Shown piece by piece: positions 28,892-37,770 of a DNA stretch of 58,170 bases (the first letter of the stretch is position 1; each line of letters begins with the position of its first letter). Both the position numbers and the translations under genes were made by a program. Location of the stretch: assembly GCA_030430255.1 (NCBI GenBank), contig JAUIGD010000003.1, positions 1-58,170 of the forward strand, given 5' to 3'. This DNA is from Verrucomicrobiia bacterium. Its GTDB lineage: Bacteria; Verrucomicrobiota; Verrucomicrobiia; Verrucomicrobiales; DEV007. Under the pieces are notes generated by a model that was given only the letters and a program-made list of their open reading frames with translations, ran no database searches and was not told the origin of the DNA.

Positions 28892-30064
28892 ATGAGAACG
28901 CCCCCCCTGCTGCTCACCACCGTCGCCGTCGCCTCTCTCTCAGGAACGGTCGTGGCCGGGGCGGCGGAGATCCATGTGCGCGGCGCCGCCGAACTCCTGC
29001 GCGCGGCGGGCGGCGCCGGACCGGGGGATGTGATCGTCGTGGGCGGCGGGCCGCTCTCCGGGGTCGCCCTCTCGGGATTGCGCGGCAGAGAGGGCGCGCC
29101 GATCACGCTGCGCGGCGCGAGCGCAGAGCGCCCGGCGGAGTTCCGAGGCGGCAACGTCGGCCTGCAGCTCTCCGCCTGCGAATTCGTCACGCTGCGGTTC
29201 CTCGACGTCCGCGGCGCCCGCGGCAACGGCATCAACATCGACGACGGCGGGGACAAGGCGCGGCCCGCGCGCGGGATCCGCGTCGAGGACTGCCTCGTCG
29301 CCGACATCGGTCCGCGCGGCAACCACGACGCCCTGAAGCTCTCCGGCGTCGACGACTTCGCGGTCCTGCGGTGCCGCTTCGAGGGTTGGGGCGGCTCCGG
29401 GATCGACATGGTGGGTTGCCACGACGGCGTGGTCGAAGCCTGCGCCTTCATCGGCAAGGGGGGGTTCTCCCAGTCGAACGGAGTGCAGATGAAGGGGGGC
29501 AGCGCCCGGGTGTCCCTGCGGTCTTGTTATTTCGAAGGCGCCGGGCAGCGCGGGGTGAACATCGGCGGGAGCACGGGCTTGGACTACTTCCGCCCGCGGG
29601 CCGGCGACTGCGAAGCGGAGGCGATCGAGGTGGCGGGCAACCGCTTCGTCGGCAGCCTGGCGCCGATCGCTTGGGTCGGCAGCAAAGGGGGGCGCGTGCA
29701 CCACAACACGTTCTACCTGCCGGAGAAGTGGGTCTTGCGCATCCTGCAGGAGAATACCGCACCGGGTTTCGAGCCGGCGGCGGGCGGCTCCTTCGAAGAC
29801 AACGTGATCGTCTTCGACCGCAGGGTGGCGGTCTTCGCCAACGTCGGTGGCGGCACGGCGCCGGAGACCTTCCGCTTCCGCGGCAACGCCTGGTTCGAGG
29901 TCGGCCGGGGCGCCGGCGGCCGCCGCCCCGACCTGCCGTCGCCCGAGGAGGCGGGGGTTTACGGGGTCGACCCCGAGCTGGAGGCGGCGGACGGGCCCGC
30001 CATGCGCGTGACCTCCCCCGCGCCCGAACTGCGCGGCAAGGGGGCGGACGGCTACCGGCCGTAG
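28892..30064 (+). CDS. Exported right-handed parallel beta-helix protein
   Basis: About 390 residues. Signal peptide (LLTTVAVASLSGTVVAGA), then repeated beta-helix rungs (VGLQLSACEFVTLRFLDV, GIRVEDCLVADIG, FAVLRCRFEGWGGSGIDMVG, VVEACAFIGKGG, EAIEVAGNRFVGS). The fold resembles DUF1565/NosD and polysaccharide-lyase helices, and a partner such as a sulfated polysaccharide is plausible given the divergent sulfatase gene 97 bp away. No catalytic residues can be named. ATG 28883 is an alternative start. Confidence 0.85.
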   Translation: MRTPPLLLTTVAVASLSGTVVAGAAEIHVRGAAELLRAAGGAGPGDVIVVGGGPLSGVALSGLRGREGAPITLRGASAERPAEFRGGNVGLQLSACEFVTLRFLDVRGARGNGINIDDGGDKARPARGIRVEDCLVADIGPRGNHDALKLSGVDDFAVLRCRFEGWGGSGIDMVGCHDGVVEACAFIGKGGFSQSNGVQMKGGSARVSLRSCYFEGAGQRGVNIGGSTGLDYFRPRAGDCEAEAIEVAGNRFVGSLAPIAWVGSKGGRVHHNTFYLPEKWVLRILQENTAPGFEPAAGGSFEDNVIVFDRRVAVFANVGGGTAPETFRFRGNAWFEVGRGAGGRRPDLPSPEEAGVYGVDPELEAADGPAMRVTSPAPELRGKGADGYRP

Positions 30065-30150
30065 CCCGGAGCGCTGACGCGGCCGCGCGGTTCCAATCGG
30101 GGCGCCGCTTTGTATTGGAGGGCGCCGGGCCGGGGCGCTACGGTCGGCGC

Positions 30151-31851
30151 ATGTCCAATCTGGGAAAAATCCTGTTCACGATCGCGGTGCTCGCCATCGC
30201 GGGCTTGGCCATCTTCAAATGGCTGCCGGGGGGCGATGGCGGCCGCCCTGATGCCGGTGTCGACCGGAACCCCGATCGCGACCCGGCGCGGGACCCAGCG
30301 GCGGCGGTCACGCCGGACCCGGGTGCGGGCCCGGCCGGATTTGAATTCGTCGCCGTCCCCGACCGGGCGCCGACCCTGCCGCCGCCGGGCACCTACCAGA
30401 TGCGCGACGACACGGTCGTCATCGAGCTCTCGGAGTATGCGGGTTACGCCGGGCTGATCGTCGCCAACAACGGCCTGGAGCCCAAGGAGGACTCCTTCTT
30501 CTTCCGCGAGTATGGCTTCAAGCTGCACCTCACCACCAGCGAGGAGGACAGCTGGCCGGCGCTGCAGCGCGGCGACCTCGCCGGCTCCAGCACCACCGCC
30601 GACGTATTGCCCGTCTACGGGCGCTCGTTCGCGGTCACCGTCCCCGCGCAGATCTGCTTCTCGCGCGGCGCCGACGGGATCATCGTGCGCCAGGACGTGC
30701 GCGGGGTGAACGGGCTGAAGGGGAAGGTGCTGGCCTGCGCGCCGTTCAACGAGACCGAGTTCTTCATCCGCTACCTCGCCGCCGAAGCCGACCTGCCGGT
30801 GAGGCGGCTGGCGGGCATCGGCGAGAGCCCGGACCCGGCGGCGGTGAACTTGGTGTTCTGTGAGGACGCCATGGTCGCCGGCGACGCGTTCCTCGCCGAC
30901 CTGAACTCGGGCGGCGGTGCGCTCGCGGGCTGTGTGACCTGGGCGCCCAAGACGACCGAGATCGTCGAGGAGAGCGGCGGTGCGGCGAAGCAGCTCGTCG
31001 ACAACCGCAACCTGCTCATCATCTCCGACATCCTCATGTTCAACAAGGGCTTCGCCACCGAGCACCCCGAGATCGTGAAGGGTGTGGTGCACGGCTTGCT
31101 GGAAGGCAACCGGCAGGTGCGTGCGGACCCCTCCGCCCACTACGGCGCCTTGGCGGAGGCGTTCGCCGGGTTCGGGTGGACGCCGGAGGACGCGGCCGAC
31201 GAGCTCTCCAAAGTCCACCTCTGCAACCTGGCCGAGAACCGGGCCTTCTTCAGCGGCGCCATCGACGCGGCGGGGAGCTTCGAGGGCATCTACAACGCCG
31301 CCGCCCTGGCCTACGGCTCCGACATCATCGCCTCGCCCGTGGCCGCGGACTCCTTCCACGACCCGGCGCCGCTGGCGGCGCTCACCGCGGATGGCCACTT
31401 CGCCGACGACGAGGTGGCGATCAAGCCGATCCCGACCACGGACCGGTCGCCGGTCGAGGCCGACCCGCTGCTCAGCAAGGACATCCGCTTCCTGTTCGAG
31501 CCGAACTCGTCGGTGCTCGACCGCAGCAAACCGGTCAACACGGAATACCTGGAGACCGTGAAGCGCATGGTGCAGGTCTCGCCGGGGTCGGTGATCGTGT
31601 TGCGCGGCCATGTCGACGACGCGCAGATCGAAGTCTTCCGGGCCCAGGGCGAGGCGGTCCTGCAGAAGATGGCGCTGAGGGCGATCCAGCTCAGCAAGGA
31701 TCGCGCCGAGGAGGTGAAGAGACACCTCGCCGGCGAGTTCGGTGTCGATGCAGATCGCCTGGAGGTGATCGGGCGCGGCTGGGAGGAGCCGCTGGGCAAA
31801 GACTCCGAGCAAAACCGGCGCGTCGAGGTACAGTGGTTCACGCTCGAGTGA
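30151..31851 (+). CDS. Periplasmic substrate-binding protein fused to OmpA-like domain
   Basis: 566 residues. N-terminal membrane anchor (ILFTIAVLAIAGLAIF), acidic linker, then an NMT1/TauA-like substrate-binding domain at about 80-430 (EYAGYAGLIVANNGLEP, VRGVNGLKGKVLACAPF, NLLIISDILMFNKGFATEHP) and a C-terminal OmpA/MotB domain at about 450-566 (DIRFLFEPNSSVLDRS, VIVLRGHVDDAQ, QLSKDRAEEVKRHL, QNRRVEVQW) that should bind peptidoglycan. No ABC permease or ATPase is near. It precedes the coiled-coil membrane protein by 19 bp; the two are probably one operon. Role unknown. Confidence 0.92.
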   Translation: MSNLGKILFTIAVLAIAGLAIFKWLPGGDGGRPDAGVDRNPDRDPARDPAAAVTPDPGAGPAGFEFVAVPDRAPTLPPPGTYQMRDDTVVIELSEYAGYAGLIVANNGLEPKEDSFFFREYGFKLHLTTSEEDSWPALQRGDLAGSSTTADVLPVYGRSFAVTVPAQICFSRGADGIIVRQDVRGVNGLKGKVLACAPFNETEFFIRYLAAEADLPVRRLAGIGESPDPAAVNLVFCEDAMVAGDAFLADLNSGGGALAGCVTWAPKTTEIVEESGGAAKQLVDNRNLLIISDILMFNKGFATEHPEIVKGVVHGLLEGNRQVRADPSAHYGALAEAFAGFGWTPEDAADELSKVHLCNLAENRAFFSGAIDAAGSFEGIYNAAALAYGSDIIASPVAADSFHDPAPLAALTADGHFADDEVAIKPIPTTDRSPVEADPLLSKDIRFLFEPNSSVLDRSKPVNTEYLETVKRMVQVSPGSVIVLRGHVDDAQIEVFRAQGEAVLQKMALRAIQLSKDRAEEVKRHLAGEFGVDADRLEVIGRGWEEPLGKDSEQNRRVEVQWFTLE

Positions 31852-31870
31852 TCGATACCGGGCGCCGCGA

Positions 31871-32737
31871 ATGGACAAGATCAAGGCCTTCCTCAAGAGC
31901 CCCCACCACGCCTGGCTGGCGCTGCTCGCGCTGGGCGGCGGCCTGGCCACAGCCAACCCGGCCGCCATGGTCGGCGGCGCGGCCGCCTATGCGCTGGGAT
32001 GGATCTACCTGCCCGACTCGCGGCTGCTGAAGGCGTGGAGGGCGAAGCGGGCGAAGAAGCGCGGCGATGCCGAGCGCGAGGCGCGCGCCGGAGCGGCGCG
32101 GGCGGCGCGCAACGCGATCTACCGCACGCTCGACGGCGACGCGCGCGAGGAGTATGACCGCCTCACCGAGGTCGCGGGCGAGATCGTCACCAAGCTGCGC
32201 GCCGACGACGCGGACACCCTGCTGCCCGCCGAGGAGCGCATCGCTTCGGTCCGGCGGCTCATGCTCGCCTACCTGCGCCTGCTCAAGACCGAAGGGGCGC
32301 AGCGCGACCTCATCCGGCGCGAGAAGCGCGACGACCTCGCGGAGGACATCGAGGAGCTGCGCGGGGACATCGAGGAGCTGGACGCGGAGGTGGCGGAGTT
32401 GGAGGCGGGGGGCAAACACACGCTCGCCCTGAGCCGCCGCCGCCTGCTCGACTCGAAGCGGGAACGGCTCGAAGCCGCCCACGCGCGGGCGGAACGCGTC
32501 GAGGCCACGCGCGCCAACCTCGAGTTGGCGGAGGCGGAGCGCGAGCGCATCGCCGAGGTGCTCAAGCTGGCGCGGGCGGACCTGCTGTCGACCGGCGATG
32601 CCGCCGAGTTCGGCCACCGCATCGATTTCGGCACCCGCGAGCTGCGCCGCACCAACGACTGGTTGGAGACGATCCCCGAGTCGTCGCCAGGCGCCACCAC
32701 CTGGGCCGACGAAGCGGGGTTCGAGGTCGAGCGCTGA
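31871..32737 (+). CDS. Membrane-anchored coiled-coil protein
   Basis: 288 residues. A hydrophobic N-terminal hairpin (AWLALLALGGGLAT, MVGGAAAYALGWIYL) is followed by a long charged helical region rich in Arg, Glu and Ala (ELRGDIEELDAEVAELEAGG, ERLEAAHARAERVEATRANL) and a short C-terminal segment. No enzyme motif. Co-oriented with the binding-protein/OmpA fusion, so it may transmit its state across the inner membrane (inference). I do not recognise the family. Confidence 0.8.
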   Translation: MDKIKAFLKSPHHAWLALLALGGGLATANPAAMVGGAAAYALGWIYLPDSRLLKAWRAKRAKKRGDAEREARAGAARAARNAIYRTLDGDAREEYDRLTEVAGEIVTKLRADDADTLLPAEERIASVRRLMLAYLRLLKTEGAQRDLIRREKRDDLAEDIEELRGDIEELDAEVAELEAGGKHTLALSRRRLLDSKRERLEAAHARAERVEATRANLELAEAERERIAEVLKLARADLLSTGDAAEFGHRIDFGTRELRRTNDWLETIPESSPGATTWADEAGFEVER

Positions 32738-32750
32738 GGGGGGCGGCGGC

Positions 32751-33124
32751 GCGGCAAACGGGGACGTTCGCCCTCCAGCGCCGCGCCCGCCGGAGGGCAC
32801 GCGTCCCCGCGTGCCGCGTGCAACCCTGCGCGACGCTTCGACCCTCCGGCGCGGCAAACGGGGACGTTCGCCCTCCAGCGCCGCACCCGGCCGGAGGGCA
32901 CGCGTCCCCGCGTGCCACGTGTGACCCTGCGCGACGCCTCGACCCCTCGGCGCGGCAAACGGGGACGTTCGCCCTCCAGCGCCGCACCCGGCTGGAGGGC
33001 ACGCGTCCCCGCGTGCCGCGTGTGACCCTGCGCGACGCCTCGACCCCTCGACGCGGCAAACGGGGACGTTTGCCCTCCAGCGCCGCGCCTGCCGGAGGGC
33101 ACGCGTCCCCGCGTGCCGCGCGCG
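32751..33124. repeat. tandem array of four ~100-bp double-hairpin repeats
   Basis: Units start at 32751, 32851, 32952 and 33053; the last is cut short at about 33124. Each holds GGCAAACG-GGGA-CGTTYGCC (perfect in unit 4, one mismatch in the others) and GGCACGCG-TCCC-CGCGTGCC (8-bp stem), so up to eight strong hairpins stand in a row between two convergent genes. The second hairpin is the same as in R2 at 26620, 27244 and 39882. Confidence 0.9.
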
Positions 33125-33125
33125 T

Positions 33126-34759
33126 TCAGCCCCCCGTGTTCATGTGCTCGTAGAGCTCGCCGGTCATGAGGCGGTGGCTGAGGTAGGCGAGCATGATCAC
33201 TAGCAATATGTTGGCGACTAACGAGAGGCGGAGCCGGAGCTTCGGAAGTTCGATCTCGAGGGGGCGGAACAGGTGGTGGGTGCTCCAGACGGCGACGAAG
33301 AGAAGCGGCACGTAGAGGGAGAGGAACAGGCGCGGGCCGATGCCGAGGGCATCGTACCAGGCGTAGAGGACGGCATAGCCGATGAAGAAGCCGGCGACGT
33401 AGAACAGGGCGTAGGGGCGGCGCTTGAGGAACTCCGGCAGCGCGGGGTCGCCGCGGTGGGCGAGGCGCAAGCGACCGGGCCACCTGCCGCTGCGGGCGAG
33501 CGCACCCCACAACAACCTCAGCGCCAGGCCGGCGGCGGCGACCTTGAACGTGAACGACACCAGCCCTTCGGCGCGCTTGTAGTACTTCTTGATGCGCTTC
33601 TCCAGCATCGTGAACCCGTGCTTCACCCGGTCGATGCTGTGGGCGACCGGGTAGCGCTCGAAGTACTGCCGGGCGTTCGCCAGCTCGGTGACGGGCTGGA
33701 ATTGCTGCGCCACTTTCTTCTCCAGTTTCTCCTCCGGCCAGCCCGCCTTCTCCGCCTCTCTGCGGAGGCGTTCGCGCACGGCGCGCTCGTAGGAGGCGTT
33801 GAACTGCTCGACGGTGATCGGGTGGTTGCGGGCGCCGGCGTAGTAGAAGCCCCACATGTGGTCGCGGTCGACGCTGAAGTCGTCGCTCCGCGCATCCATC
33901 GGCAACCACATCATGTATTCGGTGTAGACGGAATAGAAGGGCTTGCCGTCGAACTTCCTGGCGGTGCCGACGAAGTAGGGCGTCATGAGCAGGAGGTAGA
34001 TGGCGATGACCGAGGCGCCCTGGCCGAGGGCGGTCAGAGCCGAGCGGGCGGGCCCCGGCTCGCGCCTGCCGATCCAGGCGTCCCACAGCACTTTGATGCC
34101 CCAGGTGACCGCGAAGAGGAGCAACAGCGGCTGGGTGCCGGCCTTGACGAAATAGGTGACGGCGGACAGCACGCCGCAGGTGACCGCGAGCCGCCAGCTC
34201 GGCGAGAACAGCATGCGGCCGAGCAGCACGAAGAGGATCGTGTTCAGCGTCCAGTAGGTGAGCTCGGGCTGGACGTAGTAGGCCTTGAAGGTGTAGAGCA
34301 GCAGCCCCGAGCCGACCGCGATGATGCCGGACTCGACGAAGGGGAGGTAGAGCCGGCAGAACAGGAACAGGCCGGCGAGGAGGAACAGCGAGAGGTGGAG
34401 GTTGATGGATTTGCCCCGCTCGAACCAGGCGAGGTCGAAGGGCGGCTTGCTGCCCTCCGGGACGTCGAAGGCGTCGTCGTAGAACAGCGACAGGAAATAG
34501 GGGTAGCCGGGCGTGCGCTGGCGCGGCGTGAAGTAGCCGCCCGGGTCGTGGGCGATGTTCTGCGCGGTGTTGAGGTAGACCTTCTGGTCGTTGTCGTAGA
34601 CGTCGTGGTTCTTCGTCTCGCCGTTGCCTTTGGCGGCGATGTAGTAGAGCGCGAGCAGCGGGAGGAAGACGAGCGGCGCAAAGCGGCGCAGCGCCGCCCA
34701 GGGGGGGCGCGGGGGGGGGGGGGGGGGGGCTGGGGGTGGTGTTCGGCTTCGGCGGACAC
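33126..34759 (-). CDS. GT-C-like membrane glycosyltransferase, frame broken at a poly-C run
   Basis: The reading frame from 34700 to 33126 encodes a polytopic protein of the ArnT/PMT type: first helix LVFLPLLALYYIAA, then the acidic loop DNDQKVYLNTAQNIA and RQRTPGYPYFLSLFY as in lipid-linked sugar transferases, then eight or more further helices. This frame has no ATG, GTG or TTG near its 5' end. A good start, GTG at 34759, lies 8 nt after the hemL stop (reading SAEAEHHPQPP) but is out of frame: a run of 19 C (34729-34711, minus strand) separates them. A run of 17 or 20 C would restore one frame of about 544 codons. Either phase variation or a homopolymer sequencing error. Confidence 0.8.
34711..34729. 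repeat. 19-base poly-G (poly-C on the coding strand) tract
   Basis: Nineteen consecutive G on the plus strand, within the first 20 codons of the glycosyltransferase gene, next to a second run of seven G at 34701-34707. Such runs mutate by slipped-strand mispairing. Confidence 0.9.
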
Positions 34760-34767
34760 GGGGCGGT

Positions 34768-36057
34768 TCAATCGAGCGTGCGCAGGGCCTCGCCGATCAC
34801 CTCGACGGTGCGGTCGATGTCGTCGTCGGAGTGGGCGAGCGAGAGGAACCCGGTCTCGTAGGGGGAGGGGGCCAGGTAGACGCCGCGCTCGAGGCAGGCG
34901 TGGAAGAACTTGCCGAAGGCCGGCTTGTCGGTGCGCATGGCGGAGGCGAGGTCGGTGACCGGATCGGCGGAGAAGAACAGGCAGAACATGGAACCGACGC
35001 GGTGGAAGGTGTAGTCCCTGCCGGCGGCGGCGAGCGCCTCCCGCACGCCGGCTTCGAGCCGGGCGCCCAGCTCTTCCAGCCGCGCCCAGCCGCCGAGCTT
35101 GTCGAGTTCGCGCAGCTGTGCCAGCCCGGCGGCCATGGCGAGCGGGTTGCCCGACAGCGTGCCGGCCTGGTAGACGGGGCCGTCGGGGGCGAGCTGGTCC
35201 ATCACCTCGGCGCGGCCGCCGAAGGCGCCGACCGGCAGGCCGCCGCCGATGACCTTGCCCATCGCGGTGAGGTCGGGCACCATGCCGTAGAGCTCTTGGG
35301 CGCCGCCCTTGGCGACGCGGAAGCCGGTCATGACCTCGTCGAAGATCAGCAGCGCGCCGTGCGCCGCCGTCAGCTCGCGCAGCTTGGCGAGGAAGCCGTC
35401 GGCGGGGAAGAACAGGCCGGCGTTGGCCGGGATCGGCTCCAGGATCACCGCGGCGATCCCGGCGCCCGTCGCGGCGAACGCGGCCTCCAACTTGTCGGGG
35501 TCGTTGAAGGGCAGGCAGAGGGTCTCGGCGGCGAAGGGGGCGGGGACACCGGCGCTGTCCGGCTCGCCGTGGGTCAGCGCGCCGCTGCCGGCGGCGACCA
35601 GCAGGTGGTCGACATGGCCGTGGTAGCAGCCCTCGAACTTGATCACCTTGTCGCGGCCGGTGAAGCCGCGCGCCAGGCGGATCGCCGACATGGTCGCCTC
35701 GGTGCCGCTGTTGACCATGCGCACCTTCTCGACCGACGGCACCCAGCTGGTGATGACTTTGGCCATCTCCACCTCCAGCGGGTTGGGCGTGCCGAAGCTC
35801 ACCCCGCGCTTGGCGGCCTCGTGCACGGCCTCGACCACCGGCAGCGGCGCGTGGCCGAGGATGGCGGGCCCCCAGGTGCCGACGTAGTCGATGAGCTCGT
35901 TGCCATCGACATCCCACAGGCGGGAGCCGCGGGCGGCGCGCGTGAAGAACGGCGTGCCGCCGACGTTGCGGAACGCGCGCACCGGCGAGTTCACGCCGCC
36001 GGGGATCCGTTCCTTGGCGGAGGCGAAGAGTTTCTGCGAGAGGGCGTCGGCGGGCAT
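34768..36057 (-). CDS. hemL: Glutamate-1-semialdehyde 2,1-aminomutase
   Basis: Converts glutamate-1-semialdehyde to 5-aminolevulinate, the C5 entry to haem and other tetrapyrroles; PLP-dependent. 429 residues, usual length. Family landmarks: N-terminal [60 protein letters not shown] and the PLP lysine in [16 protein letters not shown]. The ATG at 36057 gives the standard N-terminus. The glycosyltransferase start follows 8 nt after its stop, so the two may share a transcript. Haem demand fits the cytochrome gene nearby. Confidence 0.98.
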   Translation of the reverse strand: MPADALSQKLFASAKERIPGGVNSPVRAFRNVGGTPFFTRAARGSRLWDVDGNELIDYVGTWGPAILGHAPLPVVEAVHEAAKRGVSFGTPNPLEVEMAKVITSWVPSVEKVRMVNSGTEATMSAIRLARGFTGRDKVIKFEGCYHGHVDHLLVAAGSGALTHGEPDSAGVPAPFAAETLCLPFNDPDKLEAAFAATGAGIAAVILEPIPANAGLFFPADGFLAKLRELTAAHGALLIFDEVMTGFRVAKGGAQELYGMVPDLTAMGKVIGGGLPVGAFGGRAEVMDQLAPDGPVYQAGTLSGNPLAMAAGLAQLRELDKLGGWARLEELGARLEAGVREALAAAGRDYTFHRVGSMFCLFFSADPVTDLASAMRTDKPAFGKFFHACLERGVYLAPSPYETGFLSLAHSDDDIDRTVEVIGEALRTLD

Positions 36058-36176
36058 TTGATGGGGAGATCGGTCGAATAATGGGAGCGGTGGTGCGTCT
36101 TAGCGATATAGCCCCGGCGGGCGCGGCTGTCAGCAGGCGACGTTGCGTTTCCGCCCCGGCGAATTACTATCCCGCT

Positions 36177-36908
36177 ATGAAAACCCGTCGCCACTTCTTC
36201 GCAGCGGCGGCCGCCGCGTCCCTCCTGTCCGGCGTCGCGACCCCTCCCGCCCCCGCCCAGCTCCCCGAGCGCAGCAATTTGAGCCGCGAGATCGGCGCGA
36301 TCTACTTCGAGGACCTCACCGACCAGAGGGTCGAGCTGCTGGCGCTGGAGGCGGTGCCGATCCGCGATTCGCTGCACGGCCGGCGCTCGGTGGGCACCCT
36401 GAAGAAGGGGGGCACCGTCCACGTCTTGGCGATGAGCGACCGCATGTTCCAGATCCGCGGCATGGCCCTGCACGGGCAGGTGAAAGGGTGGGTGCCACAC
36501 GCGGCGCTGGAGTCGACCGAACCCGGCTTCATGGACAAGATGCACGCCCTGCACGAGCGCAAGCAACTCGTCGACGAGCTCATCGCCGCGAATCAGATCG
36601 CGCTGGGGATGACCCTGGAGGAGGTCGAGGCCTCGATGGGCAAGCCGACCCGCAAGACCTCGAAGCTCGACAAAGACGGGCGCAGCGATGTCTACGAATA
36701 CAGCACCTACGAGCGGGTGGCGCAGTACCGGACCGCCCGCGATCCCTACGGGCGCCTCTACCGCCAGAAATACTACGTCAAGGTGGCGACCGGGACGCTT
36801 TCGGTGACGTTCGAGGACGAGGTCGTCCAGGCCATCGAGGAGACCGAGGGCGAGCCGCTGGAGGGGGCCGACGTGAAGATCGTCCCGGTGCCGATCGAGA
36901 TCTTTTAG
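36177..36908 (+). CDS. Exported SH3-like protein of unknown function
   Basis: 243 residues. Signal peptide (FFAAAAAASLLSGVATPPAPA). Residues about 40-110 look like a bacterial SH3-type beta barrel (VELLALEAVPIRDS, GTLKKGGTVHVLAMSDRMF, VKGWVPHAAL); residues 140-180 carry a motif seen in SmpA/OmlA-like proteins (QIALGMTLEEVEASMGKPTR). Probably periplasmic and cell-wall related (inference). Divergent from hemL across 119 bp, which must hold both promoters. Confidence 0.8.
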   Translation: MKTRRHFFAAAAAASLLSGVATPPAPAQLPERSNLSREIGAIYFEDLTDQRVELLALEAVPIRDSLHGRRSVGTLKKGGTVHVLAMSDRMFQIRGMALHGQVKGWVPHAALESTEPGFMDKMHALHERKQLVDELIAANQIALGMTLEEVEASMGKPTRKTSKLDKDGRSDVYEYSTYERVAQYRTARDPYGRLYRQKYYVKVATGTLSVTFEDEVVQAIEETEGEPLEGADVKIVPVPIEIF

Positions 36909-36912
36909 CGCG

Positions 36913-37770
36913 GTGCGTGTCGTCGTGATCGGCGCCGGCTACGTCGGCGCGGAGCTCTGCCGCCAGCTGGGTGCGGGCGGGCATCAGGTGTTCGCGGTGA
37001 CCCGGTCGGGCGGGGGCGGGTCGCTCGCCTGCGACGTCTCGCAGCGCGCCGAGGTGGCGCGGCTGGCGGCCGGGGTCGGGGGCGGGATCGATGTCGCCGT
37101 CCATTGCGCGAGCAGCGGCGGCCGCGGCGGTGGACCGCGGGAGCGCGCGGCGCGCTACCGGGCGGTGTATCAGGATGGCTGCGAGCATGTGCTCGCGGAG
37201 CTGCGGCCGGGGCGACTGGTGTTCGCGGGGAGCACCAGCGTGTATGCGCAGACCGACGGTTCCGCGGTGGATGAAACCTCGCCGGCCGAGCCGTCCGGGG
37301 GGACGGGCCAGGTGTTGCTCGAGGCCGAGCGGGCGGTGCTCGGGGCGGGGGGGAGCGTCGTCCGCCTGGCGGGGATCTACGGGCCTGGGCGATGGTACCT
37401 CTTGAAGAATTTCCTGGCGGGGAAGGGGAGCATCGACGGTGGCTCGCCGGCTGCCGAGGGGCGATGGGTGAACCAGGTGCACCGCGACGATGCCGCCTCG
37501 GCGCTGGCGCATGTCGGTTGTGCCGCGGTGGCGTCCGGCATCTACAATGCGGCGGATGATGCGCCGCGTCGGCAGCGCGCGTTCTACGAGGCGTTCGCGC
37601 GCCGCTTCGATCTGCCTCTGCCGCCGGTGCGGCCCCCCGATTTGAACCGTGCCCGCGGCTGGACCGACAAGCGCGTCTGCAACGCCAAGCTGCGCGCATC
37701 CGGTTGGGCGCCTGCCTTCCCGGACAGCATCGCCGCGCTCGACGCCGACCCCGGTCTCGCCGAAGGGTAG
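36913..37770 (+). CDS. NAD(P)-dependent epimerase/reductase (YeeZ-like extended SDR)
   Basis: 285 residues from a GTG 4 nt after the preceding stop. Rossmann motif GAGYVGAELC at the N-terminus, HCASS (the usual conserved strand), RLVFAGSTSVYAQ, and the end IYNAADDAPRRQRAFYEAF. The active-site YxxxK is not clearly conserved, as in other YeeZ-like members. The substrate is unknown; it is probably in an operon with the genes around it. Confidence 0.88.
   Translation: MRVVVIGAGYVGAELCRQLGAGGHQVFAVTRSGGGGSLACDVSQRAEVARLAAGVGGGIDVAVHCASSGGRGGGPRERAARYRAVYQDGCEHVLAELRPGRLVFAGSTSVYAQTDGSAVDETSPAEPSGGTGQVLLEAERAVLGAGGSVVRLAGIYGPGRWYLLKNFLAGKGSIDGGSPAAEGRWVNQVHRDDAASALAHVGCAAVASGIYNAADDAPRRQRAFYEAFARRFDLPLPPVRPPDLNRARGWTDKRVCNAKLRASGWAPAFPDSIAALDADPGLAEG

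Noticed and set aside
27199-30150. 5' extension of the substrate-binding/OmpA gene back to 27199
   Set aside because: That frame is the antisense of the sulfatase and beta-helix region; the membrane anchor and ATG at 30151 mark the true start.
32751-33124. CRISPR array
   Set aside because: Units are directly adjacent with no unique spacers, and no cas genes are present.
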